From contig NZ_CP088251.1 in NCBI RefSeq assembly GCF_021117405.1, forward strand, positions 434,001-498,000: 64,000 nucleotides of DNA. Reading direction: 5' to 3'. Shown here piece after piece: positions 25,595 to 33,560 of this stretch. Numbering within the stretch: the first letter of the stretch is position 1; every line of letters starts with the position of its first letter. Source of the stretch: Frateuria edaphi (lineage in GTDB: Bacteria > Pseudomonadota > Gammaproteobacteria > Xanthomonadales > Rhodanobacteraceae). The notes beneath the pieces were generated by a model that worked only from the letters and a program-made list of their open reading frames with translations, was not told where the DNA came from and did no database searches. Position numbers and translations under genes: made by a program.

Positions 25595-26179
25595 GCGCAA
25601 TGCGTGCGCTACGCGCTCGCGCAACACCGGCAGCAGCTCCTCCGCGAACCATGGGTTGTGCCGGGTCCAGGGCTGGTTGCGCGGGCTCGGGTGTGGCAGC
25701 GGCAGCACGCCGCGAGCCAGGTGCGTGCGCCAGTCGCGCACGGTCTCGGTGAGGCTGGCGCCCGCCTGCGTGCCGAGCAGTCCGACCTGTGCGTAGCGGC
25801 CGATCGCCAGGGTCAGATCGACCTTCTTCAGCAGCGGCATCAGCCGCGGATGCCAGGCCGGTGCGCATTCGCGCCGCGGCGGCAGGTCGGCGCCGCGCGC
25901 GCTGCCCGGGAAGCAGAAACCCATCGGCACGATCGCCACGCGGCGGGCGTCGTAAAAGGTCGCCTTGTCGATGCCCAGCCAGTCACGCAGGCGCTCGCCG
26001 CTCACGTCGTTGAACGGCACGCCGCTCAAGTGCACCTTGCGCCCGGGCGCCTGGCTGACGATCAGCAGCCGCGCGGTGGCCGAGGCCTGCAGCACGGGGC
26101 GCACGCCATGTGCGAGGTCGGCGGCGCAGAGCTGGCATGCGCGGATTTCGGCGAGAAGGCGATCGAGCTTGGAAGGCAT
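25589..26179 (-). CDS. Uracil-DNA glycosylase-superfamily protein
   Basis: The protein has 196 residues. The fold signature is visible: LLIVSQAPGRKVHLSGVPFND near 45-65 (motif A region with the GxxxAxSGxPF-like loop), SGERLRDWLG, and the C-terminal HPSPRN (motif B, HPSP). Two Cys near the N terminus (CQLC) occur in related family 4 enzymes as Fe-S ligands, but only this pair is evident, so an Fe-S cluster is uncertain. It may be a uracil-DNA glycosylase or one of the many family members without proven activity. ATG 26179 (MPSKLDRLL) is preferred to 26206, which would add nine unrelated residues. Confidence 0.8.
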   Translation of the reverse strand: MPSKLDRLLAEIRACQLCAADLAHGVRPVLQASATARLLIVSQAPGRKVHLSGVPFNDVSGERLRDWLGIDKATFYDARRVAIVPMGFCFPGSARGADLPPRRECAPAWHPRLMPLLKKVDLTLAIGRYAQVGLLGTQAGASLTETVRDWRTHLARGVLPLPHPSPRNQPWTRHNPWFAEELLPVLRERVAHALRP

Positions 26180-26215
26180 CGCGAAATGGTGGCACACCGC
26201 GCGCATCTTTTAGGA

Positions 26216-26275
26216 ACACGCTTGTGGGCGAGCTCCCGCTCGCACCTCGCATCGCCCACGCTCCTACGCAGAACC
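26216..26275. repeat. REP-like palindrome, inverted GTAGGAGCG type
   Basis: On the minus strand the sequence begins GTAGGAGCGTGGGCGATGCG and continues through a GCGAGCGGGAGCTCGC palindrome to a CCCACAAGCGTG end that mirrors the start. It fills the gap between the uracil-DNA-glycosylase-like and FAD-oxidase genes. It shares its first bases with the element at 5393-5425. Confidence 0.5.
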
Positions 26276-27643
26276 GGCAGGCAGCAGTTTGCCGGGGTTG
26301 AGGATGGCGTCGGGATCGAACGCGCGCTTGACCTCGCGCATCAGATGGAGGGTTTCAGGCGCCAGCGCCAGCGGCATGAACTCACGCTTGATCCGTCCGA
26401 TGCCGTGTTCGCCCGAAAGCGTGCCTTCGAGTTCGATCACCAGCGCAAAGATCCCGGCGAGGCAGGCGTGTGCGCGCTCGCGTTCGGCGGCATCGCGCGG
26501 CAACAGGTTGACGTGCAGGTTGCCGTTGCCGGCGTGGCCGAAGCTGTCGATCAGCACGTCGTGCTTTGTTGCCAGCCGCTGGATGCCTTGCACCAGCTCC
26601 GGCAGGCGGCTGACCGGCACCACCACGTCTTCGTTGATCTTGTCCGGCGCGATCGTGCGTTGTGCGGGCGAGAGGGCTTTGCGCGCGGCCCACAGTTGCT
26701 GCGCCTCTTCGGCGGTGGCCGCCGCATCGAGGGACAGGAGGCCGTCGCCGCGGGCGGCAGCGGAAACGGCAGTAACGGCGGAGTCGAGCGTCTCCGGCTC
26801 GCCATCGACCTCGATCATCAGCAGCGCACCGGCCAGCGGTATGTGGTCGCCGGCATGCGCACGGGCGAGCTTCAGCGCCGTTTCGTCGATGAACTCCAGC
26901 GCGCACGGCGTGACAGGCTGGCCCATGATGCGCGCCACGGCCTGCGCGGCGGCGCCGACGTCGCGGTAGGTCGCGCGCAGCGTGCGGATGGTCGAGGGGC
27001 GAGGCGTGAGCTTGAGCGTGGCTTCGGTGATCAGCGCCAGCGTGCCCTCCGAGCCGATCAGGAGGCGCGTGAGGTCGTAGCCGGTGGAACCCTTGGTGGT
27101 GTATGTGCCGCAGCGGAATCCTTCGCCCGTGCCGGCGACCGCGCGCAGGCCCAGCGTGTTCTCGCGCGGCGTGCCGTACTTGACCGCGCGCGGTCCGGCG
27201 GCATTGCAGGCGAGGTTGCCGCCGATGCTGCACCACGGCGACGAACTCGGGTCCGGTGGCCAGAACAGGCCATGCGGCGCCAGCGCGCGTTGCAGGTCGC
27301 CGTTGATCACGCCCGGTTCGACCACCGCCAGCCGGTTGGCCGGGTCGATGCGCAGGATGCGGTTCATGCGCTCGAAGCTGGCGACCACGCCGCCCTCGAC
27401 AGGCACCGTGGCGCCCGTGGTGTTGCTGCCGCGCCCGCGCGCGGTGAGCGGGACGCGGTGGTCGCGACAGGCGCGCACCAGCGCCTCGACCTGCGCGTGC
27501 CCGGTGGGAAACACCACCGCGTCGGGCTGCGCGTTGAGGCGCGAGTTGTCGTAGGCGTAGGCCAGTCGCTCGGCGGGACCGGTGTGGAGGGCGTCACCGA
27601 AGATCGAATGGAGCGTTTGGAGCAGCGAGTCGGATAACGGCAT
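26264..27643 (-). CDS. FAD-binding oxidase, GlcD / D-2-hydroxyacid dehydrogenase type
   Basis: The protein has 459 residues. The N-terminal PCMH-type FAD-binding domain (about 35-215) has RGRGSNTTGATVPVEGG, the pyrophosphate-binding loop, and PSSSPWCSIGGNLACNAAGPRAVKYG. The C-terminal FAD-oxidase cap has SFGHAGNGNLHVNLLP, whose His is typical of the active site, and GTLSGEHGIGRIKREFM. It oxidises a D-2-hydroxyacid (D-lactate, glycolate or D-2-hydroxyglutarate) and passes electrons to a quinone or an ETF. It stands alone with no glcE or glcF partners and no separate iron-sulfur subunit, which argues against classical glycolate oxidase and favours a D-lactate or D-2-hydroxyglutarate dehydrogenase. 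Exact substrate is undecided. Confidence 0.88.
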   Translation of the reverse strand: MPLSDSLLQTLHSIFGDALHTGPAERLAYAYDNSRLNAQPDAVVFPTGHAQVEALVRACRDHRVPLTARGRGSNTTGATVPVEGGVVASFERMNRILRIDPANRLAVVEPGVINGDLQRALAPHGLFWPPDPSSSPWCSIGGNLACNAAGPRAVKYGTPRENTLGLRAVAGTGEGFRCGTYTTKGSTGYDLTRLLIGSEGTLALITEATLKLTPRPSTIRTLRATYRDVGAAAQAVARIMGQPVTPCALEFIDETALKLARAHAGDHIPLAGALLMIEVDGEPETLDSAVTAVSAAARGDGLLSLDAAATAEEAQQLWAARKALSPAQRTIAPDKINEDVVVPVSRLPELVQGIQRLATKHDVLIDSFGHAGNGNLHVNLLPRDAAERERAHACLAGIFALVIELEGTLSGEHGIGRIKREFMPLALAPETLHLMREVKRAFDPDAILNPGKLLPAGSA

Positions 27644-27769
27644 GGAGCATGGCTCCCACTGGGCGTTTCGGAAGGAGCGGGCGGAGTGGCCGATCGACAG
27701 TAGCGCAAGCGGCGCGGTTGTTCCTGAGACCTCCCGGGAGCACGGGGTGCTCGCCTCGCGGAGCAGCGG

Positions 27770-28126
27770 TCATTCCGCTTCGAAGGCACCCTTCAGCCAA
27801 TGCATCGATGCGTCGGCCGCGGGGCCGTCGTAACTGACCACGTCGAAGCGGCACGGGCGGTTGGCGTGCTGGCCGTGCGCCGCCAGCCACAGCTGCGCGG
27901 TGCGGATCAGCCTCTCCTGCTTGGACCGCGTGACCGACGCCGCGGCATCGCCATGGCCGGCCCGCACGCGGTAGCGCACCTCGACGAACACCACGGTGTC
28001 GCCATCGCGCATCACCAGGTCCAGCTCGCCGTGGCGCGTGTTGTAGTTGCGCGCCAGCGCCTTGAGTCCGGCACGCTCCAGCTCGCGGCAGGCGCGCTGT
28101 TCGAAGGCGGCGCCTGCGGCGCGCAT
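27770..28126 (-). CDS. yraN: YraN family (UPF0102) nuclease-fold protein
   Basis: This 118-residue small cytoplasmic protein has the restriction-endonuclease-like fold of the UPF0102 family. Conserved residues are visible in RHGELDLVMRDGDTVVFVEVRYR (about 31-53), where E, D and the E-x-R/K triad form the putative metal site. Its start overlaps the stop of lpoA (TGATG at 28124-28128), the classic yraM-yraN coupling, and the divergent rsmI (yraL) completes the conserved neighbourhood. Molecular function is not established in any species, although a nuclease role has been suggested from the fold. Confidence 0.9.
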   Translation of the reverse strand: MRAAGAAFEQRACRELERAGLKALARNYNTRHGELDLVMRDGDTVVFVEVRYRVRAGHGDAAASVTRSKQERLIRTAQLWLAAHGQHANRPCRFDVVSYDGPAADASMHWLKGAFEAE

Positions 28127-30084
28127 CAGTGGCCGGCGGGCGGCAGGGTGGTCGAGGCGGCCGGCGGTACACCGGCGGATGTCGCCGGTATCGGGGTGCG
28201 CGTGCCTTCGTCCACCGGCGGGGCGGCCGAGGGCACGTCATCCAGCTGCAGGCTGCCGGTCAGCGGACGGGCGATCCCGTCCTGGAAGCGCGCCCAGATC
28301 AGCACGCGGCGGATGCGCCCGAACTGGTCGGCGGCGAGCTGGCCACTGGCGCCTGGCAGGTAACTGCCCGGGTGGTCGCGCAGCCAGTCGAGGTAGGGCA
28401 CCAGGTTCCATGCGTCCATGCCGAAGGCGAACAACCGCGCCGAGGTGCCGCGCGCGGCGGGCAGTCTGGAGGCGATCGCATCATGGCTGGGCATCCCCGG
28501 TTGGGCGTCGAACAGCCACGGCGCATCGGAGAACTCCACGCCATCGAGGTCGCGATTGGCGGCGGCGTCATCCACGCCGGCATAGATATGCGACGTGGCG
28601 AATACCGGCAGGCCGACGTGTGCGACGTGCAACTGCGGCAGCAGCAGGCGCGCCTGCTCCGGTCGCATGCTGACGAAGATGCCGGTGTCGCCCGTCGGCA
28701 CCGGCGCGGGAAGGGTCTCCGCGCTACCGGCCGCGGCTGGCGCCGAGGCGGCCTCCGCCGGTTCGGTTCCGGCCAGCGGAGTGGCCGTGGTCGGCATGTT
28801 CAGTCCGGCGATGGTGTTGGCGTAGTTCACCTTGCCGGGCGGCAGCGTGGCCATCCCGGCGACGCGGCCGCCGCGGGCTTCGAGTTCGGCCTTGAACGCG
28901 CCGGCGGCACGCTGGGCGAAGTCGTCGTCGGATACGACCACGTAGGCGTTATGGATGCCACGCTCGACCATGTGGTCAGCGGCCAGTGCGCCTTCGCTCT
29001 CGGGCAGCAGGCCGAACTCGGTGGCGCCGGCGGCGGGCAGGCTTCTGTCGTCCGGATGGTTGAGCGCGAGCAAGGGGACCGGCAGCTGGGGCTGCCCGAA
29101 TACGGCGGCCACTTCGGTGCGGGTGAGCGGGCCGACGATCAGTTGAGCGCCATCGCTGGTGGCCTGCTGGTAAGCCTTGATCGCGCCGTCTGCGGTACCG
29201 CCGCTGTCGTACACCCGCACGTTCGCGCGCGGCGCCTTGGTGCGCGCGGCATCGGCGTAACCGGCGAAGAAGCCCTGGCGGATGGCGCCGCTGGCCCCGG
29301 CGAAGTTTCCACCCAGCGGCAGCAGCAGTGCCACGTTCGCGGGCATGCGGTAGCCCTCGCGCACGTTGGCGTCCGCGCCGGGAAGCATGGTGCCGACCGG
29401 CTGGTCCAGATCGGGCTGCGGCTGCGCCACCGGCACGCCGAGCTGGGTCAGCGCCTCGTTGATCCATGGCAGCATGCGATCGCCAGCCTGCATCGCGGCG
29501 CCCCGGCGCTTGAGCGGCTCGACACCCAGGCGGCCGAGCAGGTCCAGGATCTCCTTGCGGTTCTGCGTGTGGTCGAGGCCCTCGAGCTGCGGATCCATCT
29601 GCACGCGTGTGCGCGCCGCACCCCACAGGTCGCCGGTGGCTTCCATCGCCCGCGCGCGCAGTTCGAGCAGGCGCAGTTCGAGCGTCGGCGGGACGGGCGA
29701 GGGCTGGGTGGTCAGCTGCAGCGCGGTGTGCGCGTCGTGGTGGGCCAGCGCCAGCTCCGCGCGGAGCAGGTCGTAGCGGGCGGCGTCCTCGTCCTGCAGG
29801 CGCGGGCGACGTACCTGGTCGAGCAGCGGTGCGGCCTGCTCGAGCGCGCCTTCCTCGCGGTACACCTCGGCCGCCAGGATGTTGTAGTGGTCGGTGTCGC
29901 CGGTCTGGCGGCCCAGGTCGAGGTAGGCCTGGATGGCCTGGTCGAATTGCCCCTGGTTGGCGAGCTGTCCGGCGTGCTGCGCGGCGGCAAGTTCCTGGGG
30001 CGAGCGGGTCACCTTGGTCGGCACGCAGGCGCTTGAGGCCAAGGCGATCAGCAGGCCGAGGCCGGCGGCGCGGAGCAGTCGCAT
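28126..30084 (-). CDS. lpoA: Penicillin-binding protein activator LpoA
   Basis: This outer-membrane lipoprotein has 652 residues. The lipid-modified Cys is at 20 after a hydrophobic signal (GLLIALASSAC). A helical TPR-like N-terminal part (about 30-200) is followed by a periplasmic-binding-protein-like domain (about 270-600), seen in VALLPLGGNFAGASGAIRQGF and LIVGPLTRTEVAAVFGQPQ. LpoA crosses the periplasm to stimulate PBP1A transpeptidation. A low-complexity Pro/Ala/Thr stretch interrupts the second domain and another closes the protein. The ATG at 30084 is chosen because it begins the signal peptide; 30111 would add nine polar residues. It diverges from rsmI and is coupled to yraN. Confidence 0.9.
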   Translation of the reverse strand: MRLLRAAGLGLLIALASSACVPTKVTRSPQELAAAQHAGQLANQGQFDQAIQAYLDLGRQTGDTDHYNILAAEVYREEGALEQAAPLLDQVRRPRLQDEDAARYDLLRAELALAHHDAHTALQLTTQPSPVPPTLELRLLELRARAMEATGDLWGAARTRVQMDPQLEGLDHTQNRKEILDLLGRLGVEPLKRRGAAMQAGDRMLPWINEALTQLGVPVAQPQPDLDQPVGTMLPGADANVREGYRMPANVALLLPLGGNFAGASGAIRQGFFAGYADAARTKAPRANVRVYDSGGTADGAIKAYQQATSDGAQLIVGPLTRTEVAAVFGQPQLPVPLLALNHPDDRSLPAAGATEFGLLPESEGALAADHMVERGIHNAYVVVSDDDFAQRAAGAFKAELEARGGRVAGMATLPPGKVNYANTIAGLNMPTTATPLAGTEPAEAASAPAAAGSAETLPAPVPTGDTGIFVSMRPEQARLLLPQLHVAHVGLPVFATSHIYAGVDDAAANRDLDGVEFSDAPWLFDAQPGMPSHDAIASRLPAARGTSARLFAFGMDAWNLVPYLDWLRDHPGSYLPGASGQLAADQFGRIRRVLIWARFQDGIARPLTGSLQLDDVPSAAPPVDEGTRTPIPATSAGVPPAASTTLPPAGH

Positions 30085-30171
30085 GGAGTGTCCCTTGGTC
30101 GTGATCGACATGGTGAGCGATCATAGCCGATCGTGCCGCGAGCCCTTTGCGCGCCGCCTTTTGGAGTTCCC

Positions 30172-30999
30172 ATGCCTACTGTCCAGCCCGGCAGCCTGTC
30201 GGTGGTCGCCACGCCGATCGGCAATCGCGACGACATTTCGGCGCGCGCGATCGCCACGCTGCGCGCCGCCGACGTGATCGCCGCGGAGGACACCCGCCAC
30301 AGCCGTCCGTTGCTGCTTCACCACAACGTCGACGTGCCGCTGGTGGCGCTGCACGAGCACAACGAACGCGAGGTCGTTGATGGACTGGTGCGGCGGATGC
30401 TGGAAGGACAGGCGGTGGCGCTCATCTCCGACGCGGGGACGCCGCTGGTGAGCGATCCGGGATTCCGCCTGGTGCGGGCGGCACGCGCGGCGGGCATCCG
30501 CTGCGTGCCGGTGCCGGGTGCCTGCGCGGCGGTCGCGGCACTGTCGGTGGCAGGGCTCCCCAGCGACCGCTTCGTGTTCGAAGGTTTCCTGCCGCCGAAG
30601 GCCGCGGCACGGCGCAGCCGCCTTCAGGAGCTGGCCGGCGAGCCCCGCACGCTCATCTTCTATGAGTCGTCCCATCGCGTGGCCGAAAGCCTGGCGGACA
30701 TGCGCGAGGTATTCGGTGGCGCGCGCGAAGCGGTGCTGGCACGCGAGCTGACCAAGCTGTTCGAGACGGTGATCGGCGAACCGCTCGACGAACTGGCTCT
30801 TCGCGTGGCAAGTGACCCGGACCAGCAGCGCGGCGAGTGCGTGATCCTGGTGGCTGGCCGCGGGGAAGAGACGGACGCGCGGCTGGCTGAAGGGCAGCGC
30901 GTGTTCGCGCTGCTGCGCGAAGAGTTGCCTCCGGCCAAGGCGGCCAGGCTTGCCGCGGCCATCACCGGTGCGCCGCGCAAGGCGCTCTATCAGATGTAG
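30172..30999 (+). CDS. rsmI: 16S rRNA (cytidine-1402-2'-O) methyltransferase
   Basis: This 275-residue member of the tetrapyrrole/RsmI methylase fold 2'-O-methylates C1402 in the decoding centre of 16S rRNA, together with RsmH (encoded at 32371), which N4-methylates the same base. Motifs are LSVVATPIGNRDDIS (N terminus), AAEDTRHS, ALISDAGTPLVSDPGFRLV and FYESSHRV. A GGAG six bases ahead fixes ATG 30172; an upstream ATG at 30133 has no ribosome site. It diverges from lpoA and yraN as in other gammaproteobacteria, and rnpB follows after a copy of the dispersed palindrome. Confidence 0.95.
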   Translation: MPTVQPGSLSVVATPIGNRDDISARAIATLRAADVIAAEDTRHSRPLLLHHNVDVPLVALHEHNEREVVDGLVRRMLEGQAVALISDAGTPLVSDPGFRLVRAARAAGIRCVPVPGACAAVAALSVAGLPSDRFVFEGFLPPKAAARRSRLQELAGEPRTLIFYESSHRVAESLADMREVFGGAREAVLARELTKLFETVIGEPLDELALRVASDPDQQRGECVILVAGRGEETDARLAEGQRVFALLREELPPAKAARLAAAITGAPRKALYQM

Positions 31000-31052
31000 G
31001 GTGAGCTTCAAGCCACCGTTGCGCATCGGGACCGGTAGGCTGAAGCCCGCCC
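30996..31052. repeat. Dispersed paired-hairpin palindrome, copy C
   Basis: The element starts GTAGGGTGAGCTTCAAGCCACC, overlapping the rsmI stop codon, and its second arm reads GGTAGGCTGAAGCCCGCCC. It is the most diverged of the four copies. It sits between rsmI and the rnpB promoter. Confidence 0.65.
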
Positions 31053-31097
31053 TGCCGCGCCTGTCTTTCCCAATCCCCAATCCCTGCCCGGGCCCAT

Positions 31098-31103
31098 TAC
31101 AAT
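31098..31103 (+). promoter_or_regulatory. Putative -10 element of rnpB
   Basis: TACAAT at 31098-31103 is a near-consensus -10 hexamer placed about eight bases before the inferred 5' end of the RNase P RNA (31111). No good -35 is seen 16-18 bases upstream, so this is a partial promoter call. Confidence 0.5.
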
Positions 31104-31110
31104 GGCTCGC

Positions 31111-31475
<365 letters not shown>

Positions 31476-31481
31476 TCTTGC

Positions 31482-31506
31482 GGCGGCGCGCTTCGGGCGC
31501 GCCGCC
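31482..31506 (+). other. Perfect 10-bp hairpin between rnpB and its terminator
   Basis: GGCGGCGCGC (31482-31491) pairs exactly with GCGCGCCGCC (31497-31506) around a five-base loop TTCGG. It lies just past the mature rnpB end and before the terminator. It may protect or help process the precursor 3' end, but this is inference. Confidence 0.5.
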
Positions 31507-31510
31507 AGGG

Positions 31511-31556
31511 AAGGGCCAGGGTGGCGCGGAAGATTGCGCCGCCCTGGCCCTTTTCG
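31511..31556 (+). terminator. rnpB Rho-independent terminator
   Basis: A long GC stem runs from AAGGGCCAGGG through TGGCGC (31511-31527) to GCGCC and CCCTGGCCCTT on the right (31536-31552), ending in TTTTCGTT. It separates rnpB from the mraZ promoter about 250 bases downstream. No gene is evident between 31557 and 31805. Confidence 0.85.
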
Positions 31557-31805
31557 TTCCACCCGGTGGTGGCGACGCGGTGGCGCCCGGGTGGATGCAT
31601 GCCAGCCGCCCCTACGGGCGCCCCGGTCCGGGCCCTGAACGGCAGTTCATGTCCAGGCTGTCCGGGTAGCGAAACGCCCGTGACGTGCCTCACATCCTGT
31701 TCGGAAAAACCCCTTGCTTTCAACCACCTTGCAGACCTTCCTCTGAAACGGCTGGAAATACGTCCACACTTCCGCCTTTCTCTTTGATTCGCAAGCAAAA
31801 TTCCC

Positions 31806-31834
31806 TTGACGTCTCAAAAGGCGAGACGTATCGT
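31806..31834 (+). promoter_or_regulatory. mraZ (dcw operon) promoter
   Basis: The -35 is TTGACG (31806-31811) and the -10 TATCGT (31829-31834), with an optimal 17-base spacer. The spacer contains the inverted repeat GTCTC...GAGAC. The MraZ binding repeats begin at the last base of the -10, so repression by MraZ would block this promoter directly. Confidence 0.65.
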
Positions 31835-31868
31835 GGGACCCTGTGTGAAATCGTGGGAATCAGTGGAG
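31834..31868 (+). promoter_or_regulatory. MraZ operator: four direct repeats at a 10-bp period
   Basis: The repeats are TGGGA (31834-31838), TGTGA (31844-31848), TGGGA (31854-31858) and TGGAG (31864-31868), each separated by exactly five bases. MraZ of E. coli and mycoplasmas binds TGGGN repeats with this spacing. The array runs from the -10 to the ribosome site of mraZ, which predicts autorepression of the whole dcw operon. Confidence 0.85.
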
Positions 31869-31877
31869 TCCGCACGG

Positions 31878-32324
31878 GTGTTCCAGGGCGAAACCGCCAT
31901 CACCGTTGACGACAAGGGCCGACTGGCCATCCCGACTGCGTATCGGGAGCTGGTCGCGGGCGAGTGCGCCAATCGTCTGGTGGTCACCTACAGCCCGTTC
32001 GAAATGGGCTGCCTGTGGATCTACCCCTACGCCGAGTGGGAAACGGTGCGCGACCAGGTCAATGCGCTGCCGATGGTCAAGGCGTCCCACCGTAACCTGC
32101 AGATGAAGCTGGTGGGTGCGGCGACCGTGGTTGAGCCGGATGGCGCCTCGCGCATCCTGCTGCCGGCCAGCCAGCGTGGCGCCGCCGGCATCGAGAAGAA
32201 GGCGGTGCTGCTGGGCATGGGCAACAAGTTCGAGCTGTGGAGCGAACAGGCCCACCTGGCCAAGATCCGCCAGACCCTCGGCGAAGACGACATCACTGAC
32301 GACATGGCGGACCTGCGCCTGTAA
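31878..32324 (+). CDS. mraZ: Transcriptional regulator MraZ
   Basis: This 148-residue AbrB-fold protein forms ring oligomers and represses its own operon by binding TGGGN repeats. Two copies of the family motif are present: [22 protein letters not shown] at the N terminus and [16 protein letters not shown] in the second half. The start is GTG 31878, because only then does the protein begin at the universal (M)FQGE. GGAG lies nine bases ahead. Longer in-frame starts would run through the operator and promoter. It is the first gene of the division and cell-wall operon, with its operator immediately upstream. Confidence 0.95.
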   Translation: MFQGETAITVDDKGRLAIPTAYRELVAGECANRLVVTYSPFEMGCLWIYPYAEWETVRDQVNALPMVKASHRNLQMKLVGAATVVEPDGASRILLPASQRGAAGIEKKAVLLGMGNKFELWSEQAHLAKIRQTLGEDDITDDMADLRL

Positions 32325-32370
32325 GGCGCGGGCTTCGGTGCGGAACGAATACGGGACGGGAGGGTGCGGC

Positions 32371-33291
32371 GTGGCCGAGTTGCGGCACATCCCGGTGATG
32401 CTGGGCGAAGCGGTGGAGGGCCTAGCCGTGCAGGCAGGCGGGCGGTATCTGGATGGCACCTTCGGGCGCGGCGGTCACGCACGCGCGGTGCTGTCGCGCC
32501 TGGGGCCCGACGGCCGCCTGCTGCTGATGGACCGCGACCCCGCCGCGATCGCCGCGGCCCGCGAAGCGTTTGCCGGCGATCCACGCGTGTCGATCCGCCA
32601 CGGCAACTTCGCCGAGCTCGCCGAATGGGACGAGACCGCCGCCGGCCTCGACGGCGTGTTGCTCGACCTCGGCGTCTCCTCGCCGCAGCTGGACGAAGCC
32701 GAGCGCGGCTTCAGCTTCATGGCCGATGCGCCGCTGGACATGCGCATGGACACTACCCAGGGCGAGAGCGCGGCGGAGTTCCTTGCCCGGGCCGACGAGC
32801 ACGAGATCGCCGACGTGTTGTGGACCTTCGGCGAGGAGCGCTTCAGCCGCAAGATCGCCCGAGCCATCGTGGCGCGTCGTGCCGAGTCGCCGATCGCGCG
32901 CACCGGCGAACTGGCTGCGCTGATCGAGCGCACCATCGGTCGCCGCGAGCCGGGCAAGCACCCGGCCACGCGCAGCTTCCAGGCCCTGCGCATCCGCGTG
33001 AACGGCGAGCTCGATGCCGTGCAGCGCGGCCTTGATGCGGCGCTGGAGCGGCTCAAGGTCGGTGGGCGGCTTTCGGTGATCAGCTTCCACTCGCTGGAGG
33101 ACCGCGCGGTCAAGCAGTTCATCCGCGACCACTCCGGCCGCGTGCAGGGCAGCCGGCGCGGCCCGCCGGTGGCTGCCAGGCCAGCCCGGCTGGCAGCGGT
33201 GGGCAAGGCGCGCTTCCCGTCCGACGAGGAGCTGGCGGTCAACCCACGGGCCCGCTCGGCGGTGCTTCGCGTGGCGGAGAAACTCGCATGA
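32371..33291 (+). CDS. rsmH: 16S rRNA (cytosine-1402-N4) methyltransferase
   Basis: This 306-residue AdoMet-dependent enzyme N4-methylates C1402 of 16S rRNA, the same base modified by RsmI at 30172. Motifs are [10 protein letters not shown] at the N terminus, the AdoMet site [44 protein letters not shown] and the C-terminal [12 protein letters not shown]. The start is GTG 32371, preceded by GGGAGGG, and matches the family N terminus; upstream in-frame ATGs lie inside mraZ. Its stop overlaps the ftsL start (ATGA). Confidence 0.95.
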   Translation: MAELRHIPVMLGEAVEGLAVQAGGRYLDGTFGRGGHARAVLSRLGPDGRLLLMDRDPAAIAAAREAFAGDPRVSIRHGNFAELAEWDETAAGLDGVLLDLGVSSPQLDEAERGFSFMADAPLDMRMDTTQGESAAEFLARADEHEIADVLWTFGEERFSRKIARAIVARRAESPIARTGELAALIERTIGRREPGKHPATRSFQALRIRVNGELDAVQRGLDAALERLKVGGRLSVISFHSLEDRAVKQFIRDHSGRVQGSRRGPPVAARPARLAAVGKARFPSDEELAVNPRARSAVLRVAEKLA

Positions 33292-33560
33292 GGGCGCTCG
33301 GCGGCGTCACGCTCGTGATCCTGCTGCTGGCCGTGCTGGCCAGCGCAATCGGCGTGGTGTGGACGCGCCACGAGAGCCGCGTGCTGTTCGTCGACCTGAC
33401 CCGCCTGCAGAACCAGCGCGACGAACTCAACGTCGAGTACGGTCGGCTCGAACTGGAGCAGGCGACCTGGGCCGAACCGCGACGCATCGATGAAGAGGCG
33501 CGCAGCAAGCTCGGCATGGTCACGCCCAGGCCGCAGGACATCCAGCTGGTGCGCCGATGA
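33288..33560 (+). CDS. ftsL: Cell division protein FtsL
   Basis: This 90-residue bitopic membrane protein has an N-terminal helix (about 5-23) followed by a leucine-zipper-like periplasmic coiled coil ([22 protein letters not shown]). FtsL forms the FtsQLB complex that activates FtsWI at the septum. Sequence conservation in FtsL is low, and the call rests on size, topology and position between rsmH and ftsI. It overlaps both neighbours by four bases (ATGA), so translation is coupled. Confidence 0.92.
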   Translation: MRALGGVTLVILLLAVLASAIGVVWTRHESRVLFVDLTRLQNQRDELNVEYGRLELEQATWAEPRRIDEEARSKLGMVTPRPQDIQLVRR

